A stretch of DNA of 64,000 bases, taken from positions 186,001-250,000 of the forward strand of contig JABLWW010000011.1 of NCBI GenBank assembly GCA_013178295.1, written 5' to 3'. Positions 34,368-43,847 of this stretch are shown in pieces. The first letter of the stretch is position 1. Each line of letters starts with the position of its first letter. Source of the DNA: Anaerolineae bacterium. Lineage in GTDB: Bacteria; Chloroflexota; Anaerolineae; Anaerolineales; Anaerolineaceae. Position numbers and translations under genes: made by a program. A model generated the notes under the pieces. It had not been told where the DNA came from, did no database searches, and saw only the letters and a list, made by a program, of their open reading frames with translations.

Positions 34368-35861
34368 ATGATGATTCGCTCTCGATCGAGAAACTTCTTC
34401 TCGTTTTTGCGCTGGTTCTCGCTTGCGCTGTTATTTCTCTCGCTTGTGCTGACGGTTGTTCAACTGGTTACCTTCAGCCGTATTCGCAGTAATTTCCCTT
34501 TGGGGATGGTGATTGCGGGGGTGCCGGTGGGTGGTTTAAATCAGAACCAGGCGGCAGAGAGGCTAACACAGGCGTATGGCATCCCTGTTGAAATTCGCTA
34601 TAAGGAAGCGGTGATACAGGTCAAACCGGCATTGGTAGGTTTTGAACTTGACCTGGCGGCGATGCTGGCGGCGGCTGACCTGGAGCGTCTTAATCAGCCA
34701 TTTTGGAGTGCTTTCTGGTCATATCTATGGGGGCGGATGGATATCCCCAAAGAAGTCCCGTTGATTGCCACTGTGTCTGATGATCGTTTGAAGGCATACT
34801 TACGTAGTGAGATTGCGGCGCGTTATGATCAGCCCCCCTCCCCATCGATACCGGTTCCGGGAAGCGTCAATTTTAACCCTGGAGAACCGGGTACTGTTCT
34901 GGATGTGGATCGGGCGGTTATTCTTATAAAGGATGCTTTGCGCTCACCCAACGCTCGGGTTGTCAATTTGACATTTGATACTATTAAGCCACCACGTCCC
35001 TCTTTGCAAAATTTACAAATTCTTCTTCAGCAGATTATCCAGCTGTCTGGTTTTGATGGACTCACTGAGATTTACCTGATGGATCTTCAAACCGCGCAGG
35101 AGCTTAATTTTGCATACCAAAATGGCGAAAATCCTGAACCGGGGATAGCGTTTACGGCTGCCAGCACGATTAAGATACCGATTATGGTCTCAGTGTTTCG
35201 CCGTCTGGGTGAACCCCCACCAGACGATGCGGTTCGGCTAATTGAACTGATGATTGAACGTTCTGAGAATGGCCCAGCGGATCAGTTGATGGAGCGGGTT
35301 TTGGATCGAACGCTTGGCCCGCTGATGGTAGCGGAGGATATGAAAACACTGGGTCTGCAAAGCACCTTCCTGGCTGGGCACTTTTACCCTGGCGCGGCGT
35401 TGTTGCAGCGTTTTGAGACACCAGCAAATGCGCGCAGCGATGTGTTTACTGATCCGGATGTGTATAATCAGACCACCACAATTGAGATGGGACAGCTTCT
35501 CAACGATATTTACCAGTGTGCCGAAACAGGCGGTAGCGCTCTGGTGGCTGCTTTTCCGGGAGAAATCACTCAGCAGGAATGCCGCCTGATGATCCAGTAT
35601 CTATCGCTGAATAAAATAGGTGTCCTTATCCAGGCGGGGTTGCCGGATGGTACACGGGCAGCGCATAAACATGGTTGGATTACGGAGACAGACGGGGTGA
35701 TACACACGATAGGCGATGCTGGTATCATCTATACCCCGGGTGGCAATTATGTCCTGGTAATTTTTGTTTATCACCCTGATCAGCTGGTCTGGGATGAAGC
35801 GAATATTCTGGTGGCTCAACTCTCAACCGCCATTTATAATTATTTTAATCAGGTGCGATGA
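34368..35861 (+). CDS. Membrane-anchored class A beta-lactamase-like serine hydrolase
   Basis: A 497-residue protein. A transmembrane anchor (about 12-36) is followed by a domain like the YoaR/VanW-associated peptidoglycan-binding region (about 40-205). The C-terminal half is a penicillin-recognising hydrolase: S266-T-I-K269 is the SxxK motif, S299-E-N301 the SxN motif and K434-H-G436 stands for KTG. Such fusions in Gram-positive-like bacteria may act on the cell wall rather than give drug resistance. The start may be either of two adjacent ATGs. The MoaD-like gene follows 7 nt later. Confidence 0.85.
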   Translation: MMIRSRSRNFFSFLRWFSLALLFLSLVLTVVQLVTFSRIRSNFPLGMVIAGVPVGGLNQNQAAERLTQAYGIPVEIRYKEAVIQVKPALVGFELDLAAMLAAADLERLNQPFWSAFWSYLWGRMDIPKEVPLIATVSDDRLKAYLRSEIAARYDQPPSPSIPVPGSVNFNPGEPGTVLDVDRAVILIKDALRSPNARVVNLTFDTIKPPRPSLQNLQILLQQIIQLSGFDGLTEIYLMDLQTAQELNFAYQNGENPEPGIAFTAASTIKIPIMVSVFRRLGEPPPDDAVRLIELMIERSENGPADQLMERVLDRTLGPLMVAEDMKTLGLQSTFLAGHFYPGAALLQRFETPANARSDVFTDPDVYNQTTTIEMGQLLNDIYQCAETGGSALVAAFPGEITQQECRLMIQYLSLNKIGVLIQAGLPDGTRAAHKHGWITETDGVIHTIGDAGIIYTPGGNYVLVIFVYHPDQLVWDEANILVAQLSTAIYNYFNQVR

Positions 35862-35868
35862 GCGTATT

Positions 35869-36180
35869 ATGGAGTTGAAAATCACTCTGCATGGGGTTTT
35901 GAGGGAGAAGTTGCCTGCTGAAGCGCGCGGCAAAACCTGTATTTCTATGCCAGAGGGCACAACCATAGCGGATGTGATTGGTTATCTTGGTTTGTCAGAC
36001 GCCGTTGTCGCTTCGGTAAATGACGTATTGACTCGAGATAGGGGGACTCGTTTGAAAGATGGTGATGCGTTGCGCTTCTTTCGCCCTGGGGCGGGAGGTG
36101 GATATTGCAAGCTGGTTGTGGGGCGTCTTGCCGAATCAACAGCAATACAGTATAGTGCTGTATGTAGTTCTAAACCTTGA
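35869..36180 (+). CDS. MoaD/ThiS-family ubiquitin-like protein with C-terminal tail
   Basis: A 103-residue protein with a beta-grasp domain: the pattern begins LKITLHGVLREKL, has TIADVIGYLGL and ends with DGDALRFFRPGAGGG at about residue 79. MoaD and ThiS normally stop at the di-glycine that is adenylated and thiolated for sulfur transfer. Here about 24 residues follow (from YCKLVVGRL onward), so the Gly-Gly is internal and would need cleavage. The tail DNA also holds an inverted repeat around a -10-like TATAGT (36145-36163). It may serve molybdopterin or thiamine synthesis, but no partner gene is nearby. Confidence 0.72.
   Translation: MELKITLHGVLREKLPAEARGKTCISMPEGTTIADVIGYLGLSDAVVASVNDVLTRDRGTRLKDGDALRFFRPGAGGGYCKLVVGRLAESTAIQYSAVCSSKP
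36145..36163. promoter_or_regulatory. Inverted repeat with -10-like core before the Agl23-like gene
   Basis: ATACAG (36145-36150), TATAGTG and CTGTAT (36158-36163) form a 6-bp inverted repeat whose spacer holds a -10-like TATAGT. It lies in the tail of the MoaD-like ORF, 42 nt before ATG 36206, and may act as operator and promoter. Confidence 0.35.
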
Positions 36181-36205
36181 CGGATGCACCGAATAAAAAG
36201 AGACT

Positions 36206-39200
36206 ATGAAACCAGAAAATCACAATATAGCTGCCTGGCTGGATAAGCCGCTTTCTTCCATTTTGCCGCGCTGGAATATCGAGACGCTGCTGGTCGTCAT
36301 CGTTTTGTTGGTTGCGGTTATCAGTCGTTTTTATCATGTGGATTTGCGTGTGATGAGCCATGATGAGGTCAATCATGTTGTGCCATCCTTTGATCTCTAT
36401 AAGGGGCGTGGCTACCGTCATGACCCGGTCACTCATGGACCATTGCAGTTTCATTTGCTGGCGCTTTCATTCTTCATGCTGGGAGATAGCGACTTCAGCG
36501 CGCGTGTGCCCGCGGTGTTGTTTAGTATTGCAACGGTTGCTGTTGTTTTATTAGCTTATCGCCGCTACCTGGGACGCAGCGGGGCACTGGTGGCTGGTCT
36601 TTTGTTTTTGATCTCGCCATTTTTCCTGTTTTATGGGCGTTATACGCGTAACGAGGCCTTTGTGGGGCTGTTTGGGGTGCTCATGCTCTATGCAGTTTTG
36701 CGGCATCTGGACAAGGGGGACAATTTTTCGCTTTACCTTTTAACCCTATCAACGGTTTTGCACTTTACTGCTAAGGAAACCGCATATATCTATGTCGCTC
36801 AGATGCTACTGTTTCTGGCAGTTATCTTTCTGGATGATATTAGCCGGGCGCGTTGGAAAAATCTTATGGCGCGGCGGCAGTTTTTATCATTGATGTTGGT
36901 GTTTATCGTGCTGATTTTTGTGGCTTTGGGTGTGGCTGCCTGGAGCGCAGATGGGGAGAAATCCGTTTCTGAGGTCGCTTCGCCACCTGTGGGCACTGAG
37001 GCTGCTCCGGCTGCAATGCATCCGGTAACGCCTCTGCAGATTACTCTGTATATATCTCTGGCTGCCGCGTCAATTGTGGCTGCGATTGCGTTTGTGTTGT
37101 TGGGGCGCTGGCTGGGATGGGAGGAGATACGCGAGCAGCGCTCGTTCGATTTACTGATGTTGCTTGGGACGCTGGTTTTGCCTCAGTTGACGGCTTTTCC
37201 CGTTAAGCTGGTGGGCTGGGACCCTTTGGATTATAGTTCGGTGGGTATACAGCGCACAGGGTTGTTCCTCGTGGTTCTTTTTGTGATTTCGTTCTTTCTT
37301 GGAATGTGGTGGAAGCCAAAATACTGGCTGCAATTTTCTCGTAGCAAGTTATCATTTCCAGTTTCAACGTTATGGCTTTACAATGCGGCGCTGTTTTATG
37401 GGGTTTTCATCATTCTCTACACCACATTTTTTACCAATGGGGCAGGTTTCTTTACCGGTATTGTAGGTTCTCTTGGGTATTGGCTCTCGCAGCAGGGTGT
37501 GCAGCGCGGGAGTCAACCCTGGTACTATTATGCTCTGGTGCAAATGCCCATCTATGAATATCTGGCGATATTGGGCACACTTCTGGCTGCCTATTTTGGA
37601 ATTCGCTACTGGCGTTTTGCCACACTGCCCGGTCGTTCACCGGCGGCTGAGCAGGAACAAGCGGGAAACACGGTTGGCATTTCGTCTGAACAGGGACGGC
37701 CGCTGCCTGTTCTGACATTGTTGCTGTATTGGGCGGTAACCAGTCTGATGGCATTTAGCGTGGCGGGAGAGAAGATGCCCTGGCTGACAGTGCACATTGC
37801 GCTGGGGTTTTTGCTAAGCGCTGCCTGGGGAATAGGTTACCTGATTGATATCACACCCTGGAAGAAGATTGCAAACATACGTGGCCTAGTGGCAGTGCTT
37901 CTGATGCCCGCTTTTCTGGCGAGTCTGGCGGGAGTGATGGGCGGTTTGCTTGGCACGCAGCCACCATTTCAGGGAAAGACGCTTGAACAGCTGCAGGCTA
38001 CGAGCTCGTTTCTGTTAGCGCTGGTCATGTTGTTGGGCACTGGCTTTGGCATTCTTAAACTTCTTCGGGATTGGTCTTCGTCGGAGATTATGTCATTGCT
38101 GAGCAATGTGTTTTTTGCGATGATGGCGCTGTTAACCATACGTACTTCTTACATGGCTTCTTATGTCAACTATGACTACGCTACGGAGTATATGGTGTAT
38201 GCGCATGCTGCCCCTGGCCCAAAGCAGGTGTTGGCACAGGTGGAAGAAATCTCGCGGCGCATCACGCGCGGCAGGGATATTGTTGTAGCTTATGATAACG
38301 ATGCCCTTTACCCATACTGGTGGTATTTGCGCAACTACCCCAATCACCGCTGGTATACGGACAAACCGACGCGTGATCTGCGCGACGCCCCGTTAATCAT
38401 CGCGGGTGATGCCACTTCTGGCAAGATGGCGCCCATTGTTCAGGACAACTATGTGCGCTTTGAGTATATGCGTCTGTGGTGGCCTAATCAAGATTATTTT
38501 GACCTGACATGGGAGCGTATCTGGAATGCGGTTTCAGATCGTCAGATGCGCAAGGCGATTTTTGATATCTGGTTGAACCGGGATTATACGGCGTATGCAA
38601 AGTTGACGAATAATCAGACGCTGACACCGGAGACCTGGCAGCCCAGCGCACGCATGGTCTTCTTTATCCGCAAGGATGTGGCTGCGCAAATGTGGGAATT
38701 TGGCGCTGTTCCATCTGTTACTGAAAAGGTTGAGGCTGACCCGTATAAGGATAAAATTGTTACATTGCAAGCTGATCGGGTGATTGGTATGCCGGGAACT
38801 CAACCTGGACAATTCCAGGCGCCGCGTGGGGTGGCTGTTGCTCCGGATGGGTCAATTTACGTTGCCGATTCGCGCAATCATCGCATCCAGCACTTCTCTT
38901 CGGATGGACAGCTGTTACATGCCTGGGGAAGTTTTGCGGATGCTGCGGCGGGATTGGAACAGGCGCCGGGCGGCACATTTAATGAGCCGTGGGGTGTGGC
39001 GGTTGCTCCGGATGGTGCGGTGTATGTTTCAGATACCTGGAATCACCGTATTCAGAAGTTTACTGCAGATGGCAGGTTTATTTCAATGTGGGGATATTTT
39101 GGTCAGGCGGAGAAGCCAGAAGCTTTCTGGGGGCCGCGTGGGCTTGCGGTTGACTCAAGAGGGCAGGTATACGTGGCGGATACGGGCAACAAACGCATCG

Positions 39201-39658
39201 TGGTTTTCAGCGCCAACCAGGAGTATGTCACCCAATTTGGCTCCGCTGGGCTGGATTTTGGACAGTTTGACGAGCCTGTGGCGGTGGCGCTCGATCAAAA
39301 TGGGAATGCCTATGTGACGGATACCTGGAATCAGCGTATTCAGGTTTTTGTGGCAAATGAACAACGTAACGTTTTCACTCCCCTGAAGATGTGGGATGTG
39401 TATGGCTGGTTTGGGCAGTCTCTGGATAACAAGCCGTTTATTGCCATTAGCCCGGCGGGGGATGTCTTTGTAACAGACCCGGAGGGATATCGTGTCCTGC
39501 GTTATGACGCGGAGGGTAATTTCAAGAGCGGCTGGGGAGACTTTTCTGCTGGTCTGGACGGGTTTGGTTTGAGTTCGGGCATTGCGGTTGATAATGCGGG
39601 AGGCGTGTGGGTCAGCGATGCAGGCAACAATCGTCTGATGCACTTCAGTGTGCCGTGA
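36206..39658 (+). CDS. Agl23/TIGR03663-type membrane protein with C-terminal NHL repeats
   Basis: A 1150-residue protein. The N-terminal 660 residues hold about thirteen membrane segments in the PMT/GT39 style; the first large loop has VMSHDEVNH, the acidic motif expected for a polyprenyl-phosphate-sugar transferase. A long extracytoplasmic domain comes next, and from about 860 to the end run five NHL-type beta-propeller repeats (GVAVAPDGSIYVADSRNHRI and variants). TIGR03663 proteins are called flippase-activity-associated Agl23 and occur in Chloroflexi and haloarchaea. The likely role is in protein or lipid glycosylation at the cell surface. The end overlaps the GNAT gene by 14 nt. Confidence 0.83.
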   Translation: MKPENHNIAAWLDKPLSSILPRWNIETLLVVIVLLVAVISRFYHVDLRVMSHDEVNHVVPSFDLYKGRGYRHDPVTHGPLQFHLLALSFFMLGDSDFSARVPAVLFSIATVAVVLLAYRRYLGRSGALVAGLLFLISPFFLFYGRYTRNEAFVGLFGVLMLYAVLRHLDKGDNFSLYLLTLSTVLHFTAKETAYIYVAQMLLFLAVIFLDDISRARWKNLMARRQFLSLMLVFIVLIFVALGVAAWSADGEKSVSEVASPPVGTEAAPAAMHPVTPLQITLYISLAAASIVAAIAFVLLGRWLGWEEIREQRSFDLLMLLGTLVLPQLTAFPVKLVGWDPLDYSSVGIQRTGLFLVVLFVISFFLGMWWKPKYWLQFSRSKLSFPVSTLWLYNAALFYGVFIILYTTFFTNGAGFFTGIVGSLGYWLSQQGVQRGSQPWYYYALVQMPIYEYLAILGTLLAAYFGIRYWRFATLPGRSPAAEQEQAGNTVGISSEQGRPLPVLTLLLYWAVTSLMAFSVAGEKMPWLTVHIALGFLLSAAWGIGYLIDITPWKKIANIRGLVAVLLMPAFLASLAGVMGGLLGTQPPFQGKTLEQLQATSSFLLALVMLLGTGFGILKLLRDWSSSEIMSLLSNVFFAMMALLTIRTSYMASYVNYDYATEYMVYAHAAPGPKQVLAQVEEISRRITRGRDIVVAYDNDALYPYWWYLRNYPNHRWYTDKPTRDLRDAPLIIAGDATSGKMAPIVQDNYVRFEYMRLWWPNQDYFDLTWERIWNAVSDRQMRKAIFDIWLNRDYTAYAKLTNNQTLTPETWQPSARMVFFIRKDVAAQMWEFGAVPSVTEKVEADPYKDKIVTLQADRVIGMPGTQPGQFQAPRGVAVAPDGSIYVADSRNHRIQHFSSDGQLLHAWGSFADAAAGLEQAPGGTFNEPWGVAVAPDGAVYVSDTWNHRIQKFTADGRFISMWGYFGQAEKPEAFWGPRGLAVDSRGQVYVADTGNKRIVVFSANQEYVTQFGSAGLDFGQFDEPVAVALDQNGNAYVTDTWNQRIQVFVANEQRNVFTPLKMWDVYGWFGQSLDNKPFIAISPAGDVFVTDPEGYRVLRYDAEGNFKSGWGDFSAGLDGFGLSSGIAVDNAGGVWVSDAGNNRLMHFSVP

Positions 39659-40619
39659 GCTCAATAGACATCCATATCAGGGTGTTCTGCAACGCAAAAC
39701 CAGCGCTTTCAAAGGCGTGTGTTGCCTGCCCGGCAGGGTAGTTGACATAGCAAGGGCGCTTGTTCCCGAGGGCGTGGCGCACGGTGGGCAGCAGGGCGCG
39801 GATGGCGTAGTCCTGATAATCAGTTTCTGCTCCCAGCCATATTGTGTCGGCTGACCACCTGCCCGGCTCCCATATCGCCGTGCCAATCAATTTGCCGTCT
39901 AAGAGGGCAGTCCAATGCCGTTGTTCGTCGGCATTGAGCCATCGGGTCAGACGGTTGAGGAAGCTGGGTTTGAAACGCCCCGTGTGGAAGGCGAAGTTCC
40001 AGGCGACTTCTTCAGGATATGTGTTGTTGAGCCAGCTTTCCTGCTTTTTCCAGTCTTTTGGTGTTCCAGCGAACACTTCGACTTCTGGGGGAATGAAAAC
40101 GTTTTGAGGGTAGGGGGTGATATTTTGCCATGTTGATCGCTTGCAGCGCGGCTGAAAGCCGAGCGAAAGATAAAGAGCAATAGCGCTCTCGTTGTCATCG
40201 CGCACCTGGAGCCAGACAGCCGATACATGGTGTTGGCGGGCGTGTTGAATGGCTTGTTGGGTGAGTTGTCTGGCAATTCCTTTTCGGCGGTAAGCTGGGT
40301 GCACAGCCACGTTCACTACCATGTAAATCCATTTGTTTCTCCAGGAAAAAGGTAAAAGGGTCAGATTGGCAACGATTTTTTGGTCTTCTTCCCAAACGTA
40401 GCCGTCTAATGGGTAAGAAAGCATTTCGCCTGCGCCAGGCATCCAGCGGAAGTAGCTGCCATCGCGGGCGGTCTGATGCATTTGTCGCAGGTATTCCTGC
40501 CCATCGGCATCCATCTGATCCCCGAAGCATAGCTGAATGAGGTCGGCGACGGGCAACAGATCGCGCCTAACGTTGATTCGCCGCATATAAGGGGGAGTGC
40601 TGGTTGGCGAGAGGGGCAT
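39645..40619 (-). CDS. GNAT-family N-acetyltransferase
   Basis: A 324-residue protein. The central GNAT core has VVNVAVHPAYRRKGIARQL (acetyl-CoA pyrophosphate loop RxxGxA) and ALYLSLGFQPR. The C-terminal third is less typical and could be a second, degenerate GNAT fold. Such enzymes acetylate small amines or protein N-termini; the substrate cannot be told. A minus-strand TAAAAT (40632-40627) stands 7 nt before ATG 40619, supporting that start in a leaderless mode, although ATG 40586 is possible. Confidence 0.84.
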   Translation of the reverse strand: MPLSPTSTPPYMRRINVRRDLLPVADLIQLCFGDQMDADGQEYLRQMHQTARDGSYFRWMPGAGEMLSYPLDGYVWEEDQKIVANLTLLPFSWRNKWIYMVVNVAVHPAYRRKGIARQLTQQAIQHARQHHVSAVWLQVRDDNESAIALYLSLGFQPRCKRSTWQNITPYPQNVFIPPEVEVFAGTPKDWKKQESWLNNTYPEEVAWNFAFHTGRFKPSFLNRLTRWLNADEQRHWTALLDGKLIGTAIWEPGRWSADTIWLGAETDYQDYAIRALLPTVRHALGNKRPCYVNYPAGQATHAFESAGFALQNTLIWMSIELTAH

Positions 40620-40677
40620 TGGGGTTATTTTACACCCAATAGCAATGGGATTCTTATGTCAATCTTATATCTTTTTC

Positions 40678-40707
40678 TTGTTTAGTTAATCTTCGCAGTG
40701 CTATAAT
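40678..40707 (+). promoter_or_regulatory. clpC: Promoter of clpC
   Basis: TTGTTT at 40678-40683, an 18-bp spacer and a perfect TATAAT at 40702-40707. AAGGAAG just before ATG 40747 is the ribosome site. I see no CIRCE (TTAGCACTC-N9-GAGTGCTAA) operator here. Confidence 0.65.
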
Positions 40708-40746
40708 CTGATTGATAAGGACAAATAAGGTAAAGGAAGCTATGCG

Positions 40747-43278
40747 ATGATGCGATTTGACCGTTTTACTGAACGGGCTCAAGAAGCCGCCCAACGGGCA
40801 GCCGAGATTATTCAGCGCTACGGGCACAACCAGATTGATACAGAGCATATCCTGCTGGCATTGATTGAACAGCCCCAAGGGGTTATCACTCAGATTCTTG
40901 AGATGTTGAAAGTTGATCCAAATGCCATTTCTGATCGTCTGGATTATATCTTGCGCACCAGTCCGAAAGCCAGCATTTTTGGGGGTGGTGCGGGGCAGAT
41001 CTTTATTACCCCGCGGGTGAAACGTATTATTGACCAGGCAAACGAGGAAGCCAATCGTCTTAAGGATGAGTTTATCTCTACAGAGCACCTGTTTTTGGCA
41101 ATCCTTACAGAGCGTAATACGCCAGCAGCGCGTTTGCTGGAAAGCGCCGGCTTGACGCGCGAACGTGTGCATGAAGCTATCCAGGAGCTGCGCGGCGGGC
41201 AAAAAGTTACAGACCCGCATGCAGAAACCCGTTATCGGACTTTAGAGAAGTATTCTCGCGATCTGACCCAGATGGCGCGAGAGGGCAAACTTGACCCGGT
41301 GATTGGGCGTGATAAAGAAATTCTGCGTGTCATGCAAATCCTTTCACGGCGCACAAAAAACAATCCTGTTCTTATTGGCGAGGCAGGGGTTGGAAAGACA
41401 GCGATTGTAGAAGGACTGGCACAGAAAATTGCGAATAACGATGTCCCAGAGATATTGATGGGCAAACGGGTGATTTCTTTGGATCTAGGGGCGATGATTG
41501 CCGGTTCTCGTTTTCGGGGCGAATTTGAAGAGCGTCTTAAAGCGGCGATTGAAGAAATCCAGAGAGCTGCTGGCGAGGTGATCCTCTTTATTGATGAACT
41601 GCACACTGTCGTTGGCGCAGGCGCCGCACAGGGCGCCATGGATGCCTCGAACATGCTTAAGCCTGCGTTGGCGCGTGGGGAGCTGCAATGTGTGGGCGCC
41701 ACGACTTTGGATGAGTATCAAAAACACATCGAGAAAGATGCTGCCCTGGAACGGCGCTTTGCACCTGTATATGTGGAAGAGCCAAAGGTGGAAGATACCA
41801 TTGTCATGTTAAAAGGGCTGCGCGACCGCTATGAGGCGCATCATAAAGTGCGCTTTTCGGACGAAGCGCTTGTTGCTGCGGTGCGGCTTTCGGATCGTTA
41901 TGTTACCGACCGGCATTTACCTGATAAAGCCATTGATTTGATTGATGAGGCGGCGGCCAAGCTTCGTGTGGCGCTGTATTCGCTTCCACCCGAGTTAAAG
42001 GAAAAGAAAAGCGAAATAGAGCGCCTTCAGGCAGAGGAAGAACAGGCACATCTAGAACGCGATTATGAGCGCGCGGCGCGCAAAAGAGCGGAGCGGTTGC
42101 GTCTGGAAGATGAATTTAACCGCGAGCGCGATACCTGGGAACAGGAACATAAGCTGGATGAAGTCGTGGATGTCAGTGATATTACGGAAGTGCTGGCGCA
42201 ATGGACGGGTATTCCTGTGAGTCAGATGATGGAGACGGAGGCAGAGCGCTTGTTGAATATGGAAGAGCGGCTGCATGATCGAATTGTCGGGCAGGACGAA
42301 GCCATCCACGCGGTTGCCGATGCGATCCGCCGGGCGCGCTCTGGACTGAAGGATCCGCGCCGTCCGATAGGCTCGTTTATTTTCATCGGACCTTCGGGGG
42401 TGGGCAAAACCGAGCTTGCCCGCGCCCTGGCAGAGTTTATGTTTGGTGATGAGGAAGCTCTAGTGCGTTTGGATATGAGCGAGTATCGCGAACAGCACAC
42501 CGTTTCGCGCCTTTTTGGCGCCCCGCCGGGTTATGTGGGTTACGAGGAAGGTGGGCAGCTGACAGAGGCGGTGCGCCGACGCCCGTATCGGGTTATTCTC
42601 TTCGATGAGGTGGAAAAGGCGCATCCTGAAGTGTGGAATGCCTTGCTGCAAATTCTCGATGACGGGCGTTTGACGGATGGGCAGGGACGAACGGTTGATT
42701 TTCGCAATACTGTGTTGATTATGACCAGCAATTTGGGCACAGAGTTTGTCCGCCGGGGCGGGACATTGGGCTTTTTGCAGCAAGAGAGTAACCGGGAAGA
42801 ACGCGAGGCGCACAGCAAGATTGAAAAGGCCCTCAAGAGCACATTCCGCCCGGAATTTCTCAACCGCATAGACGAAATCATCATGTTCTCGCCGCTTTCC
42901 CTCGAGGATATGGGGCGGATTGTTGACCTGCAAATGAAAGATGTCCAGCAGCGCCTTGCCGAACATGGTCTGGATGTTGAGTTGACTCCTGCAGCACGGG
43001 AATGGCTGGCAACGGTGGGGTATGATCCGTCTTTTGGCGCCCGCCCACTTCGGCGCGCACTGCAAAAGTATATCGAAAGCCCATTATCGGTCAGCCTGCT
43101 TTCTGGAGAGTTCTCATCTGGTGATATGGTCGTTGTTGATGTGGAGGAGCTGCCTTCGCAGGAAACGGACAACGGAGAGCCGCAGACAGCGCAGAAGAAA
43201 ATTACTTTTCGCAGGATGGTGGATCGGAACGTACCGCAAAATGTTGAAGCGGTGAATACGGCGTCAAGTTCTAAATAA
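40747..43278 (+). CDS. clpC: ATP-dependent Clp protease ATP-binding subunit ClpC
   Basis: An 843-residue Hsp100 unfoldase. Two N-terminal Clp repeats ([15 protein letters not shown], about 5-19, and the second near 82) are followed by AAA module 1 with [13 protein letters not shown], a short middle domain with the UVR-like [15 protein letters not shown], and AAA module 2 with [13 protein letters not shown] and SNLGTEF. The C-terminal D2-small domain is complete. The short middle domain separates it from ClpB. It feeds unfolded proteins to ClpP, which is not in the window. ATG 40750 is an equally possible start. Confidence 0.95.
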   Translation: MMRFDRFTERAQEAAQRAAEIIQRYGHNQIDTEHILLALIEQPQGVITQILEMLKVDPNAISDRLDYILRTSPKASIFGGGAGQIFITPRVKRIIDQANEEANRLKDEFISTEHLFLAILTERNTPAARLLESAGLTRERVHEAIQELRGGQKVTDPHAETRYRTLEKYSRDLTQMAREGKLDPVIGRDKEILRVMQILSRRTKNNPVLIGEAGVGKTAIVEGLAQKIANNDVPEILMGKRVISLDLGAMIAGSRFRGEFEERLKAAIEEIQRAAGEVILFIDELHTVVGAGAAQGAMDASNMLKPALARGELQCVGATTLDEYQKHIEKDAALERRFAPVYVEEPKVEDTIVMLKGLRDRYEAHHKVRFSDEALVAAVRLSDRYVTDRHLPDKAIDLIDEAAAKLRVALYSLPPELKEKKSEIERLQAEEEQAHLERDYERAARKRAERLRLEDEFNRERDTWEQEHKLDEVVDVSDITEVLAQWTGIPVSQMMETEAERLLNMEERLHDRIVGQDEAIHAVADAIRRARSGLKDPRRPIGSFIFIGPSGVGKTELARALAEFMFGDEEALVRLDMSEYREQHTVSRLFGAPPGYVGYEEGGQLTEAVRRRPYRVILFDEVEKAHPEVWNALLQILDDGRLTDGQGRTVDFRNTVLIMTSNLGTEFVRRGGTLGFLQQESNREEREAHSKIEKALKSTFRPEFLNRIDEIIMFSPLSLEDMGRIVDLQMKDVQQRLAEHGLDVELTPAAREWLATVGYDPSFGARPLRRALQKYIESPLSVSLLSGEFSSGDMVVVDVEELPSQETDNGEPQTAQKKITFRRMVDRNVPQNVEAVNTASSSK

Positions 43279-43287
43279 AGAGAGCGG

Positions 43288-43812
43288 ATGATGAAATTTG
43301 CTTGTCTCAACTTGATGTGGATTATTTTGATTTTTGCGCTGGCTGGCTGTAGCATTCTTGGGGGAGGTGGAGAGGAGGCCCCTGTCGCTGTGCCCGGCAA
43401 ACCGCAGCCCACGTTATCCAGTCTGAGACCAATATCATCGGGTGGAGAGCTTATGCTCTTGCCGGGTGAGGTGATTGAGGTCAACACACCTACCCCAGCT
43501 GCGCCTTCGACGATGTATGATACAGTCTATCTTAAGAAGGCGGAGTTGGTGGCGGAGAAAAGTACCACCCATCCTGTTGTTCGCCTTCAGGGTAATCTTC
43601 CTACACCCTGCCATAAGCTCTTAATCCGCATGGAGAAGCCAGATAGCAGGAATGTCATTCAAATTAAGGTCTTTTCTTCTGTCAGCCTGAATATGTCCTG
43701 CTGTCAGGTGCTTCAACCATTTAGCCAGGAAGTGTATCTGGGTGATTTGCCTGCGGGCACATATAAAATATGGGTAGGTTCGGGTGTTATTGGCGAAGTG
43801 GTCATTCCTTAA
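43288..43812 (+). CDS. Small lipoprotein
   Basis: A 174-residue protein. A hydrophobic N-terminus ends in LAGC, a good lipobox, with Cys at about residue 20, followed by a Gly-rich flexible stretch. The mature part (about 70-174) seems all-beta, with two further Cys in NMSCCQVLQPF and one in TPCHKLL. I do not recognise the family. It lies 9 nt after clpC and 35 nt before the cNMP/PH gene, so it is probably cotranscribed with both. Confidence 0.75.
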   Translation: MMKFACLNLMWIILIFALAGCSILGGGGEEAPVAVPGKPQPTLSSLRPISSGGELMLLPGEVIEVNTPTPAAPSTMYDTVYLKKAELVAEKSTTHPVVRLQGNLPTPCHKLLIRMEKPDSRNVIQIKVFSSVSLNMSCCQVLQPFSQEVYLGDLPAGTYKIWVGSGVIGEVVIP

Positions 43813-43847
43813 AGGACTGATGTCTTGTTGCAGGGGGTGTTGTTGCC

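Noticed and set aside
40620-40746. CIRCE heat-shock operator before clpC
   Set aside because: No TTAGCACTC/GAGTGCTAA arms or near matches were found in the promoter region.
42540-43487. A 315-codon ORF on the minus strand
   Set aside because: It runs opposite the second AAA module of clpC and the start of the lipoprotein gene; its Ser/Arg/Pro-rich sequence is a shadow pattern.
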